DNA from: Flavobacterium suaedae
Lineage (GTDB): Bacteria > Bacteroidota > Bacteroidia > Flavobacteriales > Flavobacteriaceae
NCBI RefSeq assembly: GCF_014642915.1
Contig: NZ_BMJE01000001.1
Coordinates: 124,001-188,000, forward strand
Length of the DNA stretch: 64,000 bases
Direction of reading: 5' to 3'
Shown: in pieces, positions 8,552 to 17,207 of the stretch
Position numbering within the stretch: position 1 is the first letter of the stretch
Layout: the number at the start of each line of letters is the position of its first letter
Notes under the pieces: model-generated
What the model saw: the letters and a program-made list of their open reading frames with translations, nothing else
What the model was told of the DNA's origin: nothing
Databases searched by the model: none
Program-made: the position numbers and the translations under genes

Positions 8552-9235
8552 TTAAAATTTCATACCTACACCAAAGCCTACCAGCCATGGATCTATATCT
8601 ACATCTGCAGGTATGCTAAGTCCTTCCGCTAAATTAGAGGCATCTACTGTTACATCTGTATTAAGGAAAAGCCTTTTAGCATCTACGTTTATAAAGAATT
8701 TATCGTTAAGCATAAGGTCAAAACCAGCCTGGAAAGCGTAACCAAATGTATTATCATAGTCTACATCTCTCACTGTATTTCCTTCATCTACACTGTAAAA
8801 AATAGTATAGTTAACACCGGCACCTACATATGGTTTAAACACATCACCTGCATAAAAGTGATATTGTAATGTAAGGGTAGGAGGCAATAAGTAAACACTA
8901 CCCAAATCTACATCTGTACTGCTTGGTCCTCCAATAGCCGAAATATCAGAACCTGTAGTTTTTACATCATGTTTAGTAGTACCTAAAATAAGTTCAGCAG
9001 CAATATTTTTTGTAAAGAAGTATGTAAAGTCAACTTCAGGAATAAATGAAACCGAAATATCAGCATCACCACCTATAATTCCTATATCAGCACTTTCGCT
9101 TGGTGCCACAGCCACCCCACGAAGGCGAACCTGCCATTTTTTAAAATCAGTTGTGTTAGTGTCATCCTCCTGAGCGTTAACAAAAGTCGTACTGAATAAT
9201 GCCATTGACAATACAGTTAAAAATATCTTTTTCAT
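8552..9235 (-). CDS. ompW: OmpW family outer-membrane beta-barrel protein
   Basis: A 227-residue protein with signal peptide MKKIFLTVLSMALFSTTFVNAQ and an eight-stranded-barrel pattern of alternating hydrophobic residues. OmpW hallmarks are visible: WQVRLRGVAVAPSES after the signal, the PTLTLQYHF strand near residue 120, FKPYVGAGVNYT, and a terminal FGVGMKF ending in Phe as expected for BAM recognition. OmpW barrels pass small hydrophobic compounds. A Bacteroidota promoter lies upstream (9261-9287). Monocistronic; the following gene pair on the same strand starts after a 149-nt gap. Confidence 0.87.
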   Translation of the reverse strand: MKKIFLTVLSMALFSTTFVNAQEDDTNTTDFKKWQVRLRGVAVAPSESADIGIIGGDADISVSFIPEVDFTYFFTKNIAAELILGTTKHDVKTTGSDISAIGGPSSTDVDLGSVYLLPPTLTLQYHFYAGDVFKPYVGAGVNYTIFYSVDEGNTVRDVDYDNTFGYAFQAGFDLMLNDKFFINVDAKRLFLNTDVTVDASNLAEGLSIPADVDIDPWLVGFGVGMKF

Positions 9236-9260
9236 GTTTGTTGGGTTTAAAATTACACTT

Positions 9261-9287
9261 CAAAAGTAGGTAAGATAAACACCACAA
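9261..9287 (-). promoter_or_regulatory. promoter for the OmpW-like gene
   Basis: On the minus strand, TTG (9287-9285) and TACTTTTG (9268-9261) are separated by 16 nt, close to the Bacteroidota TTG-N17-23-TAnnTTTG arrangement. The start codon is 26 nt further on. Confidence 0.55.
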
Positions 9288-9384
9288 AAACTGACTTAAA
9301 TCATGGTTTGATAATTATTTTTTGTAGAATATAAACTGAAATAAAATTTAATTTTTTAAAGATAGATAGAGGGGATTAATCATG

Positions 9385-10179
9385 TTAACCACACCCGCCG
9401 CAACCTCCGCAGCCACCACATCCTGAGCATCCGCTGCTGCAACCGGCATCTCCACATCCGCTAAAGCCACCGCAACTGCTGTCAAAATCACTCGAAATAT
9501 GTGTGAAATCATATCCATCATCCATGCCTACACAGCCTGCAACACCTATAAATGCGTGATTATTATAAAATTCACTTAGTAAACTTTTATCAACGTTCTT
9601 AAGCATTCCCATATCAAAGGTTTCTATAAGTGCAACGCATCCTAATATAGAATATACTATGGTATATGCCTTGTTAGGGTTACTAACAGCCAGTTCAGGG
9701 AGCTCTTTTTCAAGTGTTTCTATTTCGTGTTTAATCTCTTTTCTGTATTCGGCTCCACTATCACTAATTGTAGCCTTGCCAAATATTTTTTGAAAAATAT
9801 TTCTTTTAAAAGCTTTTTTTATCAGTATACTGTCGTATATACTGTTTTTATATAAAGCTTCAGTTCTGGCATTTTGATATGCCATTTTTACAAAGTTCCT
9901 AAACAGAAACTCACTGTTTTTACCTTTTAAAAATGGCGTTACGAAAATCTCTTCGTGTTTGGCAAAATTATATTTGTGAAAGTTCGGTCCTTCCTTTACA
10001 TACGTAAAAATCCAAATTCCATCTCTGCTTGTTATTTCTCTTTCAACTTCAAAAGTTTCAAGCACCTGTTTCATTAACAAGTCTATAAAAGTTACTTTAA
10101 GAAGTTCTTTTAGTTTAACCTCTTTATTTTTACTTATAAGTAAAACCTCGGCAGGGCTAAGTTTAGTTAAGTGTTTCAT
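9385..10179 (-). CDS. protein with Gly/Cys-rich C-terminal tail (TIGR04222-like), unknown function
   Basis: The 264-residue protein has a Lys-rich soluble body, a weakly hydrophobic stretch around residues 175-190 (AYTIVYSILGCVALIETF) and a striking tail. Its last 31 residues hold eight cysteines in a GC/GGC pattern ending GCGGCGGCGGCG. The layout resembles 'TIGR04222 domain' proteins, in which a conserved domain precedes a low-complexity Cys/Gly tail; I make that link from memory. Its ATG overlaps the stop of the upstream gene by 4 nt (ATGA), so the two are translationally coupled. The tail could bind metal or be modified. No enzyme motif is seen. Confidence 0.78.
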   Translation of the reverse strand: MKHLTKLSPAEVLLISKNKEVKLKELLKVTFIDLLMKQVLETFEVEREITSRDGIWIFTYVKEGPNFHKYNFAKHEEIFVTPFLKGKNSEFLFRNFVKMAYQNARTEALYKNSIYDSILIKKAFKRNIFQKIFGKATISDSGAEYRKEIKHEIETLEKELPELAVSNPNKAYTIVYSILGCVALIETFDMGMLKNVDKSLLSEFYNNHAFIGVAGCVGMDDGYDFTHISSDFDSSCGGFSGCGDAGCSSGCSGCGGCGGCGGCG

Positions 10180-10706
10180 TTTTTAAATAGGAATGGAATT
10201 TTTTTAACAATCCAGAATCGGTGCATGTTCACTCTTCTGAAATTAATTTCTGAAAAGCGTATACTGCTCTCCGGCCATATATCTTCAGGAGGAGTATGCC
10301 CGAAAAGTTGTTTGTAAGTCTCTTTTGTTTTTTTGTACCAGTTAGTAAATTTATCGCCTTCCTGTTTTCCGCCTTTAGTAGGACCATGGTGAATTTCTCT
10401 TCCAATGGTTTTTTTACAGAAATCTATCCAGTAAGATTGTGTGTATAAGAGATGTAAATGCCACACCTGATCCACCTGGTCAGAAGGGGTGAGGGGGTGG
10501 TTACCAACACAAATAAGGAACATAAATTTTTTATATTCAATAACTGTTCTTACAGCAAACTCATATGTCCAGCCGTTTTCGCGGACTAATCTATCAGTAA
10601 AAGAAAAAGCAGATGTAGGGTCATCTATTTCAAAAGTGCGTATTTTGTCCCAAAGTACTTTTTGGTCAGCAGTTAAATTAGTTGTCGATTGGTTTTTTAA
10701 ATTCAC
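10176..10706 (-). CDS. glycine-rich-domain-protein-like (GRDP/DUF1399-type) protein
   Basis: A 176-residue soluble protein. Its core QVDQVWHLHLLYTQSYWIDF (near residues 85-104) matches the 'D.vWH.HLL.p..Y' signature of the GRDP/DUF1399 family, and IHHGPTKGGK follows. The family is known mostly from plants and fungi and has scattered bacterial members of unknown role. It is the first gene of a two-gene operon, overlapping the Gly/Cys-tail gene by 4 nt, so the 'glycine-rich' neighbour is a separate polypeptide here. Upstream is the lpd terminator region. The histidines of WHLHL could be metal ligands, which is inference. Confidence 0.8.
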   Translation of the reverse strand: MNLKNQSTTNLTADQKVLWDKIRTFEIDDPTSAFSFTDRLVRENGWTYEFAVRTVIEYKKFMFLICVGNHPLTPSDQVDQVWHLHLLYTQSYWIDFCKKTIGREIHHGPTKGGKQEGDKFTNWYKKTKETYKQLFGHTPPEDIWPESSIRFSEINFRRVNMHRFWIVKKIPFLFKK

Positions 10707-10735
10707 TATATAAATATATAATGCTCTAAAAATAC

Positions 10736-10775
10736 AAAATCCGCTTTGAATATTTCAAAGCGGATTTTTTTATTT
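10736..10775. terminator. terminator downstream of lpd
   Basis: Perfect 15-bp stem AAAATCCGCTTTGAA / TTCAAAGCGGATTTT with a TAT loop. It lies 40-75 nt after the lpd stop on the minus strand and is T-rich on both sides. Confidence 0.82.
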
Positions 10776-10811
10776 AATTGACTGTATACTGTTACTGAAA
10801 ACTGTTGACTA

Positions 10812-12200
10812 TTACAAGTGAATTACTTCATCATAAGCATCAGCTACAGCTTCCATAACCGCTTCACTCATTGTTGGGTGAGGGTGAACAGCTTTTAGTA
10901 TTTCATGTCCTGTAGTTTCCAGTTTACGTGCTACAACTGCCTCAGCAATCATATCCGTAACACCGGCACCAATCATGTGGCAACCTAACCATTCGCCATA
11001 CTTAGCATCAAAAATAACTTTTACAAAACCGTCAGGCGTACCTGCTGCTTTTGCTTTACCCGATGCAGAGAATGGGAATTTACCAATTTTAAGCTCGTAA
11101 CCTTTTTCTTTAGCTGCTTTTTCAGTAAGTCCTACCGATGCAATTTCAGGAGTAGCGTAAGTACAGCCCGGTATGTTCCCGTAATCTAACGGTTCTACAT
11201 GCATACCTGCTATTTTCTCAACACAAAGTATACCTTCGGCAGAAGCAACGTGTGCCAGTGCCTGCCCAGGTACTACATCACCAATAGCGTAGTAACCCGG
11301 TATGTTTGTTTGGTAATAATCGTTTACCATTATTTTATCTCTGTCTGTAGCAATACCAACATCTTCAAGACCTATGTTCTCAATGTTTGATTTAATACCT
11401 ACAGCAGAAAGTACGATATCCGCTTCAAGTACTTCTTCGCCTTTGGCTGTTTTAACGGTAGCTTTAACGCTATCGCCACTGGTATCAACTTTCTCAACAG
11501 ATGAGTTTGTCATTACTTTAATGCCTGCTTTTTTAAGCGAACGTTCAAATTGCTTTGATATGTCCTGATCTTCAACAGGTACAATGTTTGGCATAAACTC
11601 TACAACAGTAACATCAGTTCCCATTGCGTTATAGAAGTGAGCAAACTCAACACCTATAGCTCCTGAACCTACAACAATCATAGATTTTGGTTGCTTAGGC
11701 AATGTCATTGCCTGACGGTAACCGATTACTTTTTTACCGTCCTGCGGTAAGTTAGGTAATTCACGAGAACGTGCTCCTGTAGCAATTATAATATGGTCGG
11801 CACTAATTTCGCTAGTTTTACCATCAGCATCAGTAACATCTACTTTTTTGCCCGGTTTTACTTTACCAGTACCGTATATAACCTCTATTTTATTCTTTTT
11901 CATAAGGAACTGAACACCTTTGCTCATACCTTCGGCAACGCCACGGCTACGCTTAATTACAGCGTCAAAATCCTTATCAAATTCATTTACGGTCAGTCCG
12001 TAGTCAGATGCGTGCTTCAGGTAATCAAAAACCTGAGCGCTTTTTAGCAACGCTTTTGTTGGGATACACCCCCAGTTAAGACAAATTCCGCCTAAGCTTT
12101 CTTTTTCTACTATGGCTACTTTAAAGCCTAACTGAGAAGCCCTTATGGCTGTAACGTAACCGCCGGGGCCGCTCCCTAAAACAAGAACATCGTATTTCAT
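10812..12200 (-). CDS. lpdA: dihydrolipoyl dehydrogenase
   Basis: The 462-residue flavoprotein is the E3 component that reoxidises dihydrolipoamide in 2-oxoacid dehydrogenase complexes. The FAD-binding GSGPGGY (9-15), the redox pair C40/C45 in GGICLNWGCIPTK, the NAD-binding GSGAIGVEF, and the catalytic H441-E446 pair in HPHPTMSEAV are all intact. Length is typical. The gene stands alone: no E1 or E2 genes are nearby, which is common in Bacteroidota, where one E3 serves several complexes. A 157-nt gap separates it from the divergent gene at 12358. Confidence 0.95.
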   Translation of the reverse strand: MKYDVLVLGSGPGGYVTAIRASQLGFKVAIVEKESLGGICLNWGCIPTKALLKSAQVFDYLKHASDYGLTVNEFDKDFDAVIKRSRGVAEGMSKGVQFLMKKNKIEVIYGTGKVKPGKKVDVTDADGKTSEISADHIIIATGARSRELPNLPQDGKKVIGYRQAMTLPKQPKSMIVVGSGAIGVEFAHFYNAMGTDVTVVEFMPNIVPVEDQDISKQFERSLKKAGIKVMTNSSVEKVDTSGDSVKATVKTAKGEEVLEADIVLSAVGIKSNIENIGLEDVGIATDRDKIMVNDYYQTNIPGYYAIGDVVPGQALAHVASAEGILCVEKIAGMHVEPLDYGNIPGCTYATPEIASVGLTEKAAKEKGYELKIGKFPFSASGKAKAAGTPDGFVKVIFDAKYGEWLGCHMIGAGVTDMIAEAVVARKLETTGHEILKAVHPHPTMSEAVMEAVADAYDEVIHL

Positions 12201-12327
12201 GAGTATGTAGTTTTTTCGCGTTTATTTTTCTGTCCACGAAAATAGTCAATATTTTATTAAGAGGGAAATGTTTTGTAATACTAAAAGAGAACAGGGTTTT
12301 ATTATTATATTTAATTACTAAATTGCC

Positions 12328-12335
12328 TAGTTTTG
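12328..12335 (+). promoter_or_regulatory. -7 promoter element
   Basis: TAGTTTTG exactly matches TAnnTTTG 23 nt upstream of the ATG at 12358; a -33 box is not obvious. Confidence 0.45.
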
Positions 12336-12357
12336 CTATATATATTCTACACAGTTT

Positions 12358-12858
12358 ATGACCAAGCAAGAGTTTTTCAATTTCTATTATAATCAACTGG
12401 AAGATGCTGTTTATCTTACTGAGAGTGTAGATGAATTAAAGGAAGAAGTATCTCATAATTGCTGGTATATTAGTATTCCAAAAGAACTTAATTCAGAAAT
12501 TACAGTAGATGAAATTTCTGATCTTATAAAATCAATAAAAGAAAAATATACAAAAGAGTTAAAAGCATCAGGACTTAATATCGGTTTATGGTTTTACTTA
12601 TGGATTGATGAGCAGGCAGGACAATTGCGATTTAATTTTATTAATTCAAATCATAAAGAGTTGCCTTTTGGATGTAGTATTGTAACAACTGATAATATCA
12701 AATTTATTATCAGTGAATATATTGAGTTTCCCGATAAATATAAAGGCTTTATTGACTTTTCTGACTTAATAGATATAGATGATGATTTTTCTGATTCAGA
12801 ATATGACCCTTCTAAATTTGTATTGACTGTTTATAGTGAGATGATTACTTCTTCTTAA
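12358..12858 (+). CDS. conserved-looking hypothetical protein
   Basis: A 166-residue acidic, soluble protein without signal peptide or membrane segments. Its N-terminal half is helical and charged (EDAVYLTESVDELKEEVS); the middle holds an aromatic beta stretch GLWFYLWIDEQAGQLRFNF, and the end is very Asp-rich (DFSDLIDIDDDFSDSEYD). I do not recognise a family. A -7 element precedes it. Its last 14 nt overlap the convergent small membrane-protein gene. Codon use looks like that of its neighbours, so I consider it a native gene. Confidence 0.65.
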   Translation: MTKQEFFNFYYNQLEDAVYLTESVDELKEEVSHNCWYISIPKELNSEITVDEISDLIKSIKEKYTKELKASGLNIGLWFYLWIDEQAGQLRFNFINSNHKELPFGCSIVTTDNIKFIISEYIEFPDKYKGFIDFSDLIDIDDDFSDSEYDPSKFVLTVYSEMITSS

Positions 12859-13114
12859 AAATCAACCTAAACAGCAATGTATGTATAAATACATTTATAG
12901 CAACCAGAGCCAATGCTGTAAATAATGGTACAGGAGCGTAAAAGGGGTAACTCCTGTCAATTAATGATATAGGCAGGCTGATAATAAGCATAAGGTAATA
13001 ACCAATGGTGTTGAGGAAATTTACATACACACCCTGCGTTAAAAACACACCAAGCATTCCCAAAGCTATTTCGGCAATAAAAAGGAAAGTGAATAGTTTT
13101 AAAAATGATTTCAT
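12845..13114 (-). CDS. small membrane protein, unknown function
   Basis: An 89-residue protein with hydrophobic segments at about 5-26, 33-52 and 63-84 and a Lys-rich C-terminus (RLIFKKK). It follows the ABC transporter gene by only 2 nt on the same strand, so it is probably the last gene of the truA-ABC-membrane protein operon. It overlaps the convergent gene at its 3' end by 14 nt. The family is not recognised; it may be an accessory of the exporter or simply co-transcribed. Confidence 0.68.
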   Translation of the reverse strand: MKSFLKLFTFLFIAEIALGMLGVFLTQGVYVNFLNTIGYYLMLIISLPISLIDRSYPFYAPVPLFTALALVAINVFIHTLLFRLIFKKK

Positions 13115-13116
13115 TA

Positions 13117-14880
13117 TTATATATCTTCTTCTGTAGATTCTACAGCAAACTGCGAGTAATACAGGTTTTTGTAATAGCCTGACTCTTGGTTTATTAAATC
13201 GTAGTGGCTACCTTGTTCAACAATTAAACCTTTATCCATTACAATAATTTTGTCAGCATTTACTATAGTTGCCAGTCGGTGTGCTATAACTATTGAGGTA
13301 CGTCCTTCGGTAATTTTTTCGGTAGCATTTTGCATTAGCTCTTCCGAATACGTATCTACCGATGAAGTAGCTTCATCCAGTATTAATATACTTGGGTTAC
13401 TTACATACGCACGCAGGAAAGCAATAAGCTGCCTTTGCCCGGAGGATAACATTACACCGCGTTCTTTTACGTTGTAATCGTACCCGCCTGGTAAAGTTTC
13501 AATAAAGTCGTGTACGCCAATTTCCTTTGCTGCGTCAATAACCTGCTCGCGGGTAATGTTTGGGTTGTTTAGTGTAATGTTGTTTAAAATACTGTCGGCA
13601 AACAGGAAAACATCCTGTAATACTATGGCTATCTGCCTGCGTAAGCTTTCCAGTGTAAATTGGTTAATGTTAGTGCCATCAACTGAAATAGTACCGCTGT
13701 CAATTTCATAAAAACGGTTCAACAGGTTTATAATAGTTGATTTTCCTGCACCTGTAGCACCTACTATAGCAATGGTTTCGCCTGCTTTTACATTCAGGTT
13801 AATACCTTTTATTACTTCTTCATCTTCTATATAGCTAAAACGTACATTTTCAAAATCAATATCACCTTTAAAATGACCTGCTACAGTAGTGCCTGTATTT
13901 TGTATTTGGTTTTCGGTATGCAGCAGTCCCAAAACCCTGTCTGAAGCTATAATACCCATTTGCAGTTCGTTAAACTTGTCGGCTATTTGCCTAAGCGGGT
14001 TAAACAGCATACTGATAAGCATTGTGTAGGCAAACAAGTCTCCGAATGTGGTTGTACCACTACCTGAAAGGATATCAAGCCCGCCATACCATATTATAAA
14101 GCCCAGTGTAAGCGATGATATAATATCGGCAATAGGGAAGAAGATAGAGTTGTATAATATGTTTTTAAGCCATGCTTTGTTATGCTTGGCGTTTATTTCC
14201 TGGAACTTTTTATACTCGATTTCTTCACGGTTAAAAAGTTGTACTATTTTCATGCCGGTAAGCCTTTCCTGTACAAAAGTATTAAGGTTGGAAACTTGTG
14301 TACGTACTTCTTCAAAAGCACCTTTCATTTTAATCTGAAAAATCCGGGTGGCGTAAAGCAGTATAGGCATTGAAATGAGTACAATAAGGGTAAGCTCCCA
14401 GTTCATGTAGAACATAAAGGCAAGTACTACAATCATTTTAAGCAAGTCGCTTATTATCATGAATAACCCCTGACTGAATATTTTAGCAATCGATTCAATA
14501 TCAAAAACAGTACGGGTTACCAGTTTACCAACAGGTTCGTTGTCGTAAAACTTCATTTTAAAGGCAGTAATATGCCTAAAGAGTTTTTCGCGAATGTCTT
14601 TTACAATATCCTGCCCCAGCCAGTTTGCCCAATACACAAAGTAAAACTGAGAGGATACTTCTAAAATTAATACCAAGCCCATTAGCAATATGTAGTTAAG
14701 TAAGCCTTCTTTATCGTTAGTGCTTATATAACCGTCTACTGTTTGCTTTAAAAGGTAAGGGCGCAATGCTGCGAAAAGTGATAGCGCTATGGCAAATAGT
14801 ATAACGCTTATATATCGTGTTTTATAAGGTTTTGCAAATTGCAGCACCTTTTTTAATGATGTAGATTTTATCTTTTTCAT
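13117..14880 (-). CDS. ABC transporter, fused permease/ATPase (MsbA/type IV exporter)
   Basis: The 587-residue half-transporter has an N-terminal six-helix transmembrane domain (about 15-320) and a C-terminal ATPase. In the ATPase, Walker A is GATGAGKST, the signature motif is LSSGQRQL, Walker B is ILILDEATSSVD and the H-loop is IVIAHRLATI. It is a homodimeric or heterodimeric exporter for lipids, drugs or peptides in the inner membrane. The substrate cannot be inferred. truA lies 13 nt upstream and a small membrane protein 2 nt downstream, giving a tight three-gene operon. Confidence 0.93.
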   Translation of the reverse strand: MKKIKSTSLKKVLQFAKPYKTRYISVILFAIALSLFAALRPYLLKQTVDGYISTNDKEGLLNYILLMGLVLILEVSSQFYFVYWANWLGQDIVKDIREKLFRHITAFKMKFYDNEPVGKLVTRTVFDIESIAKIFSQGLFMIISDLLKMIVVLAFMFYMNWELTLIVLISMPILLYATRIFQIKMKGAFEEVRTQVSNLNTFVQERLTGMKIVQLFNREEIEYKKFQEINAKHNKAWLKNILYNSIFFPIADIISSLTLGFIIWYGGLDILSGSGTTTFGDLFAYTMLISMLFNPLRQIADKFNELQMGIIASDRVLGLLHTENQIQNTGTTVAGHFKGDIDFENVRFSYIEDEEVIKGINLNVKAGETIAIVGATGAGKSTIINLLNRFYEIDSGTISVDGTNINQFTLESLRRQIAIVLQDVFLFADSILNNITLNNPNITREQVIDAAKEIGVHDFIETLPGGYDYNVKERGVMLSSGQRQLIAFLRAYVSNPSILILDEATSSVDTYSEELMQNATEKITEGRTSIVIAHRLATIVNADKIIVMDKGLIVEQGSHYDLINQESGYYKNLYYSQFAVESTEEDI

Positions 14881-14893
14881 GTTTATTAGTGCC

Positions 14894-15628
14894 CTAAAGG
14901 TAAGGATAAATTACCTTGGTTAAATATAGCCCGTGTGCAGGTACCGAAAAGCCTGCATTACCTCTGTCACGGCTTTCAATTATAGTCCTGAAATCATCAA
15001 GGCTTACTTTTCCTAAACCTACGTTTACCAATGTTCCTACTATAGCGCGTACCATATTGCGCAGAAAACGGTCGGCTGTTACTGTAAATATCAGTTTAGT
15101 ACCATTTTGTACCCAAAAAGCCTCTCTTACGTCGCAATTGTAGGTTTTTACATCGGTATTTGTTTTAGAGAAGCATTTAAAATCGGTATAGTCAAATAGT
15201 ATTTTAGCTGCCTCGTTCATCTTGGCAACATCCAATGGCTTAGCATTATACCAACTGCCATCAAAATCAAAAGCATCTTTATAGGTAGTTATGTGGTATT
15301 CATAGGTGCGACTTGTAGCGTCGAAACGTGCGTGCGCATCTTCCTCTACAGGTAGTATACGGTAAATAACAATATCTTTTGGCAGGAAAGAGTTTAGTTT
15401 GTGTACTAGTGAGTCAATAGTAAACTCCTCTTCAAAATCAAAATGCCCATACATTTGTTTGGCGTGTACGCCTGTATCAGTACGTCCTGCACCGGTAATG
15501 TCTATTTCTTGCCTTAGTAGGGTAGAGATAGCTTTATTTAAAGTTTCTTGTACCGAGGGACTGTGTGGTTGATATTGCCACCCACAATAATTTTTTCCGT
15601 TATAGGCAAACTCTATAAAATACCTCAA
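14894..15628 (-). CDS. truA: tRNA pseudouridine(38-40) synthase
   Basis: The 244-residue protein isomerises uridines 38-40 in the tRNA anticodon arm. The catalytic aspartate is D51 in TGAGRTDTGVHA, the family signature. Further marks are FIEFAYNGKNYCGWQYQ at the N-terminus and the FLRNMVRAIVGTLVNVG motif near residue 190. Length fits TruA. It is the promoter-proximal gene of the truA-ABC transporter operon. An 87-nt gap separates it from the lipoprotein gene at 15716, so it is likely to have its own promoter. Confidence 0.95.
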   Translation of the reverse strand: MRYFIEFAYNGKNYCGWQYQPHSPSVQETLNKAISTLLRQEIDITGAGRTDTGVHAKQMYGHFDFEEEFTIDSLVHKLNSFLPKDIVIYRILPVEEDAHARFDATSRTYEYHITTYKDAFDFDGSWYNAKPLDVAKMNEAAKILFDYTDFKCFSKTNTDVKTYNCDVREAFWVQNGTKLIFTVTADRFLRNMVRAIVGTLVNVGLGKVSLDDFRTIIESRDRGNAGFSVPAHGLYLTKVIYPYL

Positions 15629-15715
15629 AGCCGATTGATAATTTTAGAAGTGCAAAGATACAGTTTTACATTTTTGTAACTAAGACCTTTTAGCGCAATT
15701 TTTAGATTGAAATTA

Positions 15716-16624
15716 CTAACAACCGTACATGATTTTGACAACAATATACTTAGTACAGATTTTTGTATTATTACGATATTGTTCTATTCGGAGTATATAA
15801 GAATCAAACACATAGTTGAAGAGTTTAACATTTTTTGTAAGCGTAGCATATTCAGTAAATTCTATAGGGATTTCTACAAGGGTATCACGCATTCCATATT
15901 TTTGTTTTACTTTTTTAAACTCTTCAGTTAATGATATAATTTTCTCATGTTCTTGCTGTATGGTATCTGTTTCTTTATCCCGCCTATCTTTAAGTAAATT
16001 TAGTCCTAAATTATCATCAGGTAATAATTTAAAGTTTAAATTACCGATATCTGTAAGTGCTATAAATTTTGTAGCTTCATTAATACGTAAACTATTTTCG
16101 TAAGCTTTATTAATGGCTTCCAGTTCCATTCCTTTTACGTTAAACTGCTCATATATTAAACCTATATAACCACTATATACTTTAAAAGTATCTCCGTTGG
16201 TATTGGGTAGTATCTGTATAATGTTTTCGCCTATTCGTTCATCCATTGTTTCGTATAGAAACAATGTGTCCTGTATTGCTAATACATACTCATGTTCATT
16301 ATCAATAACTAATGATGCATTTTTTTCGGTTAAGCCTAATATCTCACCATCATAACTATCTATTTCATACCCCTTATAGCCGTGAATTATTACTTTAAAA
16401 TCCGGGAAATGAATGTTAGTTTTAGATATGTTAGTAGTATCATTTGTATAATTTATTTCTTCTTTGCTTTCTTTTAATTCAGCTTTATTGCTAGTAGTAT
16501 TAACATTTGTTTCAGGTATTTTGTTGTTTTCTGGTGCACTAATATTGTTGTTGTTTTTACAACTGGATATTAATAAAACCATTAGCGTTAATACTTTTAG
16601 ATTGATTTTCTGTATTGTATTCAT
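15716..16624 (-). CDS. lipoprotein, unknown function
   Basis: I choose the ATG at 16624 (MNTIQKINLKVLTLMVLLIS), giving 302 residues; an in-frame TTG three codons upstream is less likely. The signal ends in lipobox LISSC, followed by a low-complexity Asn/Thr/Glu linker (residues 26-60) typical of surface or periplasmic lipoproteins. The body looks alpha/beta with no cysteine pairs or catalytic motifs. The family is not recognised. The gene lies between truA (same strand) and the divergent YfcE-like gene; its first codon is 82 nt from that start. Confidence 0.75.
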   Translation of the reverse strand: MNTIQKINLKVLTLMVLLISSCKNNNNISAPENNKIPETNVNTTSNKAELKESKEEINYTNDTTNISKTNIHFPDFKVIIHGYKGYEIDSYDGEILGLTEKNASLVIDNEHEYVLAIQDTLFLYETMDERIGENIIQILPNTNGDTFKVYSGYIGLIYEQFNVKGMELEAINKAYENSLRINEATKFIALTDIGNLNFKLLPDDNLGLNLLKDRRDKETDTIQQEHEKIISLTEEFKKVKQKYGMRDTLVEIPIEFTEYATLTKNVKLFNYVFDSYILRIEQYRNNTKICTKYIVVKIMYGC

Positions 16625-16694
16625 AGTTGGCAATATATAAAAAACTCTAATGCTTTATTATTACAACGTGTTATTTATGACAAGTGAGTTTTAT

Positions 16695-16702
16695 TACTTT
16701 TG
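16695..16702 (+). promoter_or_regulatory. -7 promoter element placed for a leaderless mRNA
   Basis: TACTTTTG exactly matches TAnnTTTG and ends only 4 nt before the ATG at 16707. Transcription would start at or within 1-2 nt of the start codon. Confidence 0.45.
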
Positions 16703-16706
16703 TGTT

Positions 16707-17207
16707 ATGAAGAAAATTCTATTATTATCGGACACACACAGCCATATTGACGATACTATACTTAAATATGTAAAACAGGCTGATGAAGTATGGCATGCGG
16801 GTGATATAGGTGATTTAAAAGTTACTGATACCATTAAGGAATTAAAACCTCTGCGAGCTGTATATGGTAATATAGACAATAGTGAAGCACGACAGGAGTT
16901 TCCGCTGAATAACCGATTTATGTGCGAAGGGGTAGATGTATGGATAACTCATATAGGCGGTTATCCCGGCAGGTACAGTGCTGCTGTTAAAGAGGAAATT
17001 AAAATTAACCCTCCTAAACTTTTTATTTCGGGACATTCTCATATTTTAAAAGTACAGTTTGATAAAAAGCTGGACTTATTACACATGAATCCCGGAGCAG
17101 CGGGTGTGCATGGTTTTCACCAAGTGCGTACGATGCTGCGTTTTGAGATTAATGATGCCAAAATAGAAAAGCTGGAGGTTATTGAACTAGGGAAGAGGGG
17201 AGCTTAA
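16707..17207 (+). CDS. YfcE/MJ0936-type metallophosphoesterase
   Basis: The 166-residue enzyme (start MKKILLLSDTHSHID) belongs to the calcineurin-like phosphodiesterases. All metal-ligand motifs are present: SDTHSH, HAGDIGD, GNIDN, THIGGYPG and SGHSHI. Such proteins hydrolyse phosphodiesters such as bis-pNPP and possibly cyclic nucleotides with two Mn/Fe ions. An in-frame ATG at 16650 would add 19 aromatic residues before the first beta strand and lies upstream of the -7 box at 16695, so I reject it. The stop overlaps the convergent gene by 4 nt. Confidence 0.9.
   Translation: MKKILLLSDTHSHIDDTILKYVKQADEVWHAGDIGDLKVTDTIKELKPLRAVYGNIDNSEARQEFPLNNRFMCEGVDVWITHIGGYPGRYSAAVKEEIKINPPKLFISGHSHILKVQFDKKLDLLHMNPGAAGVHGFHQVRTMLRFEINDAKIEKLEVIELGKRGA

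Noticed and set aside
9385..9480. A repeat-looking stretch (GCC/CCG triplets) that could be taken for a CRISPR or satellite
   Set aside because: It is in frame as the Gly/Cys tail of the gene at 9385-10179; the repeats are codon-sized, not spacer-separated.
10776..10811. Short repeat-like text (ACTGTATACTG, ACTGAAAACTGTTGACT)
   Set aside because: Only partial self-similarity over 11 bases; no second locus with the same unit in the window.
12121..12396. 91-residue minus-strand frame across the lpd start and the next gene
   Set aside because: It crosses two genes and reads as Lys/Arg/Ile-rich non-coding sequence with no start site near a promoter.
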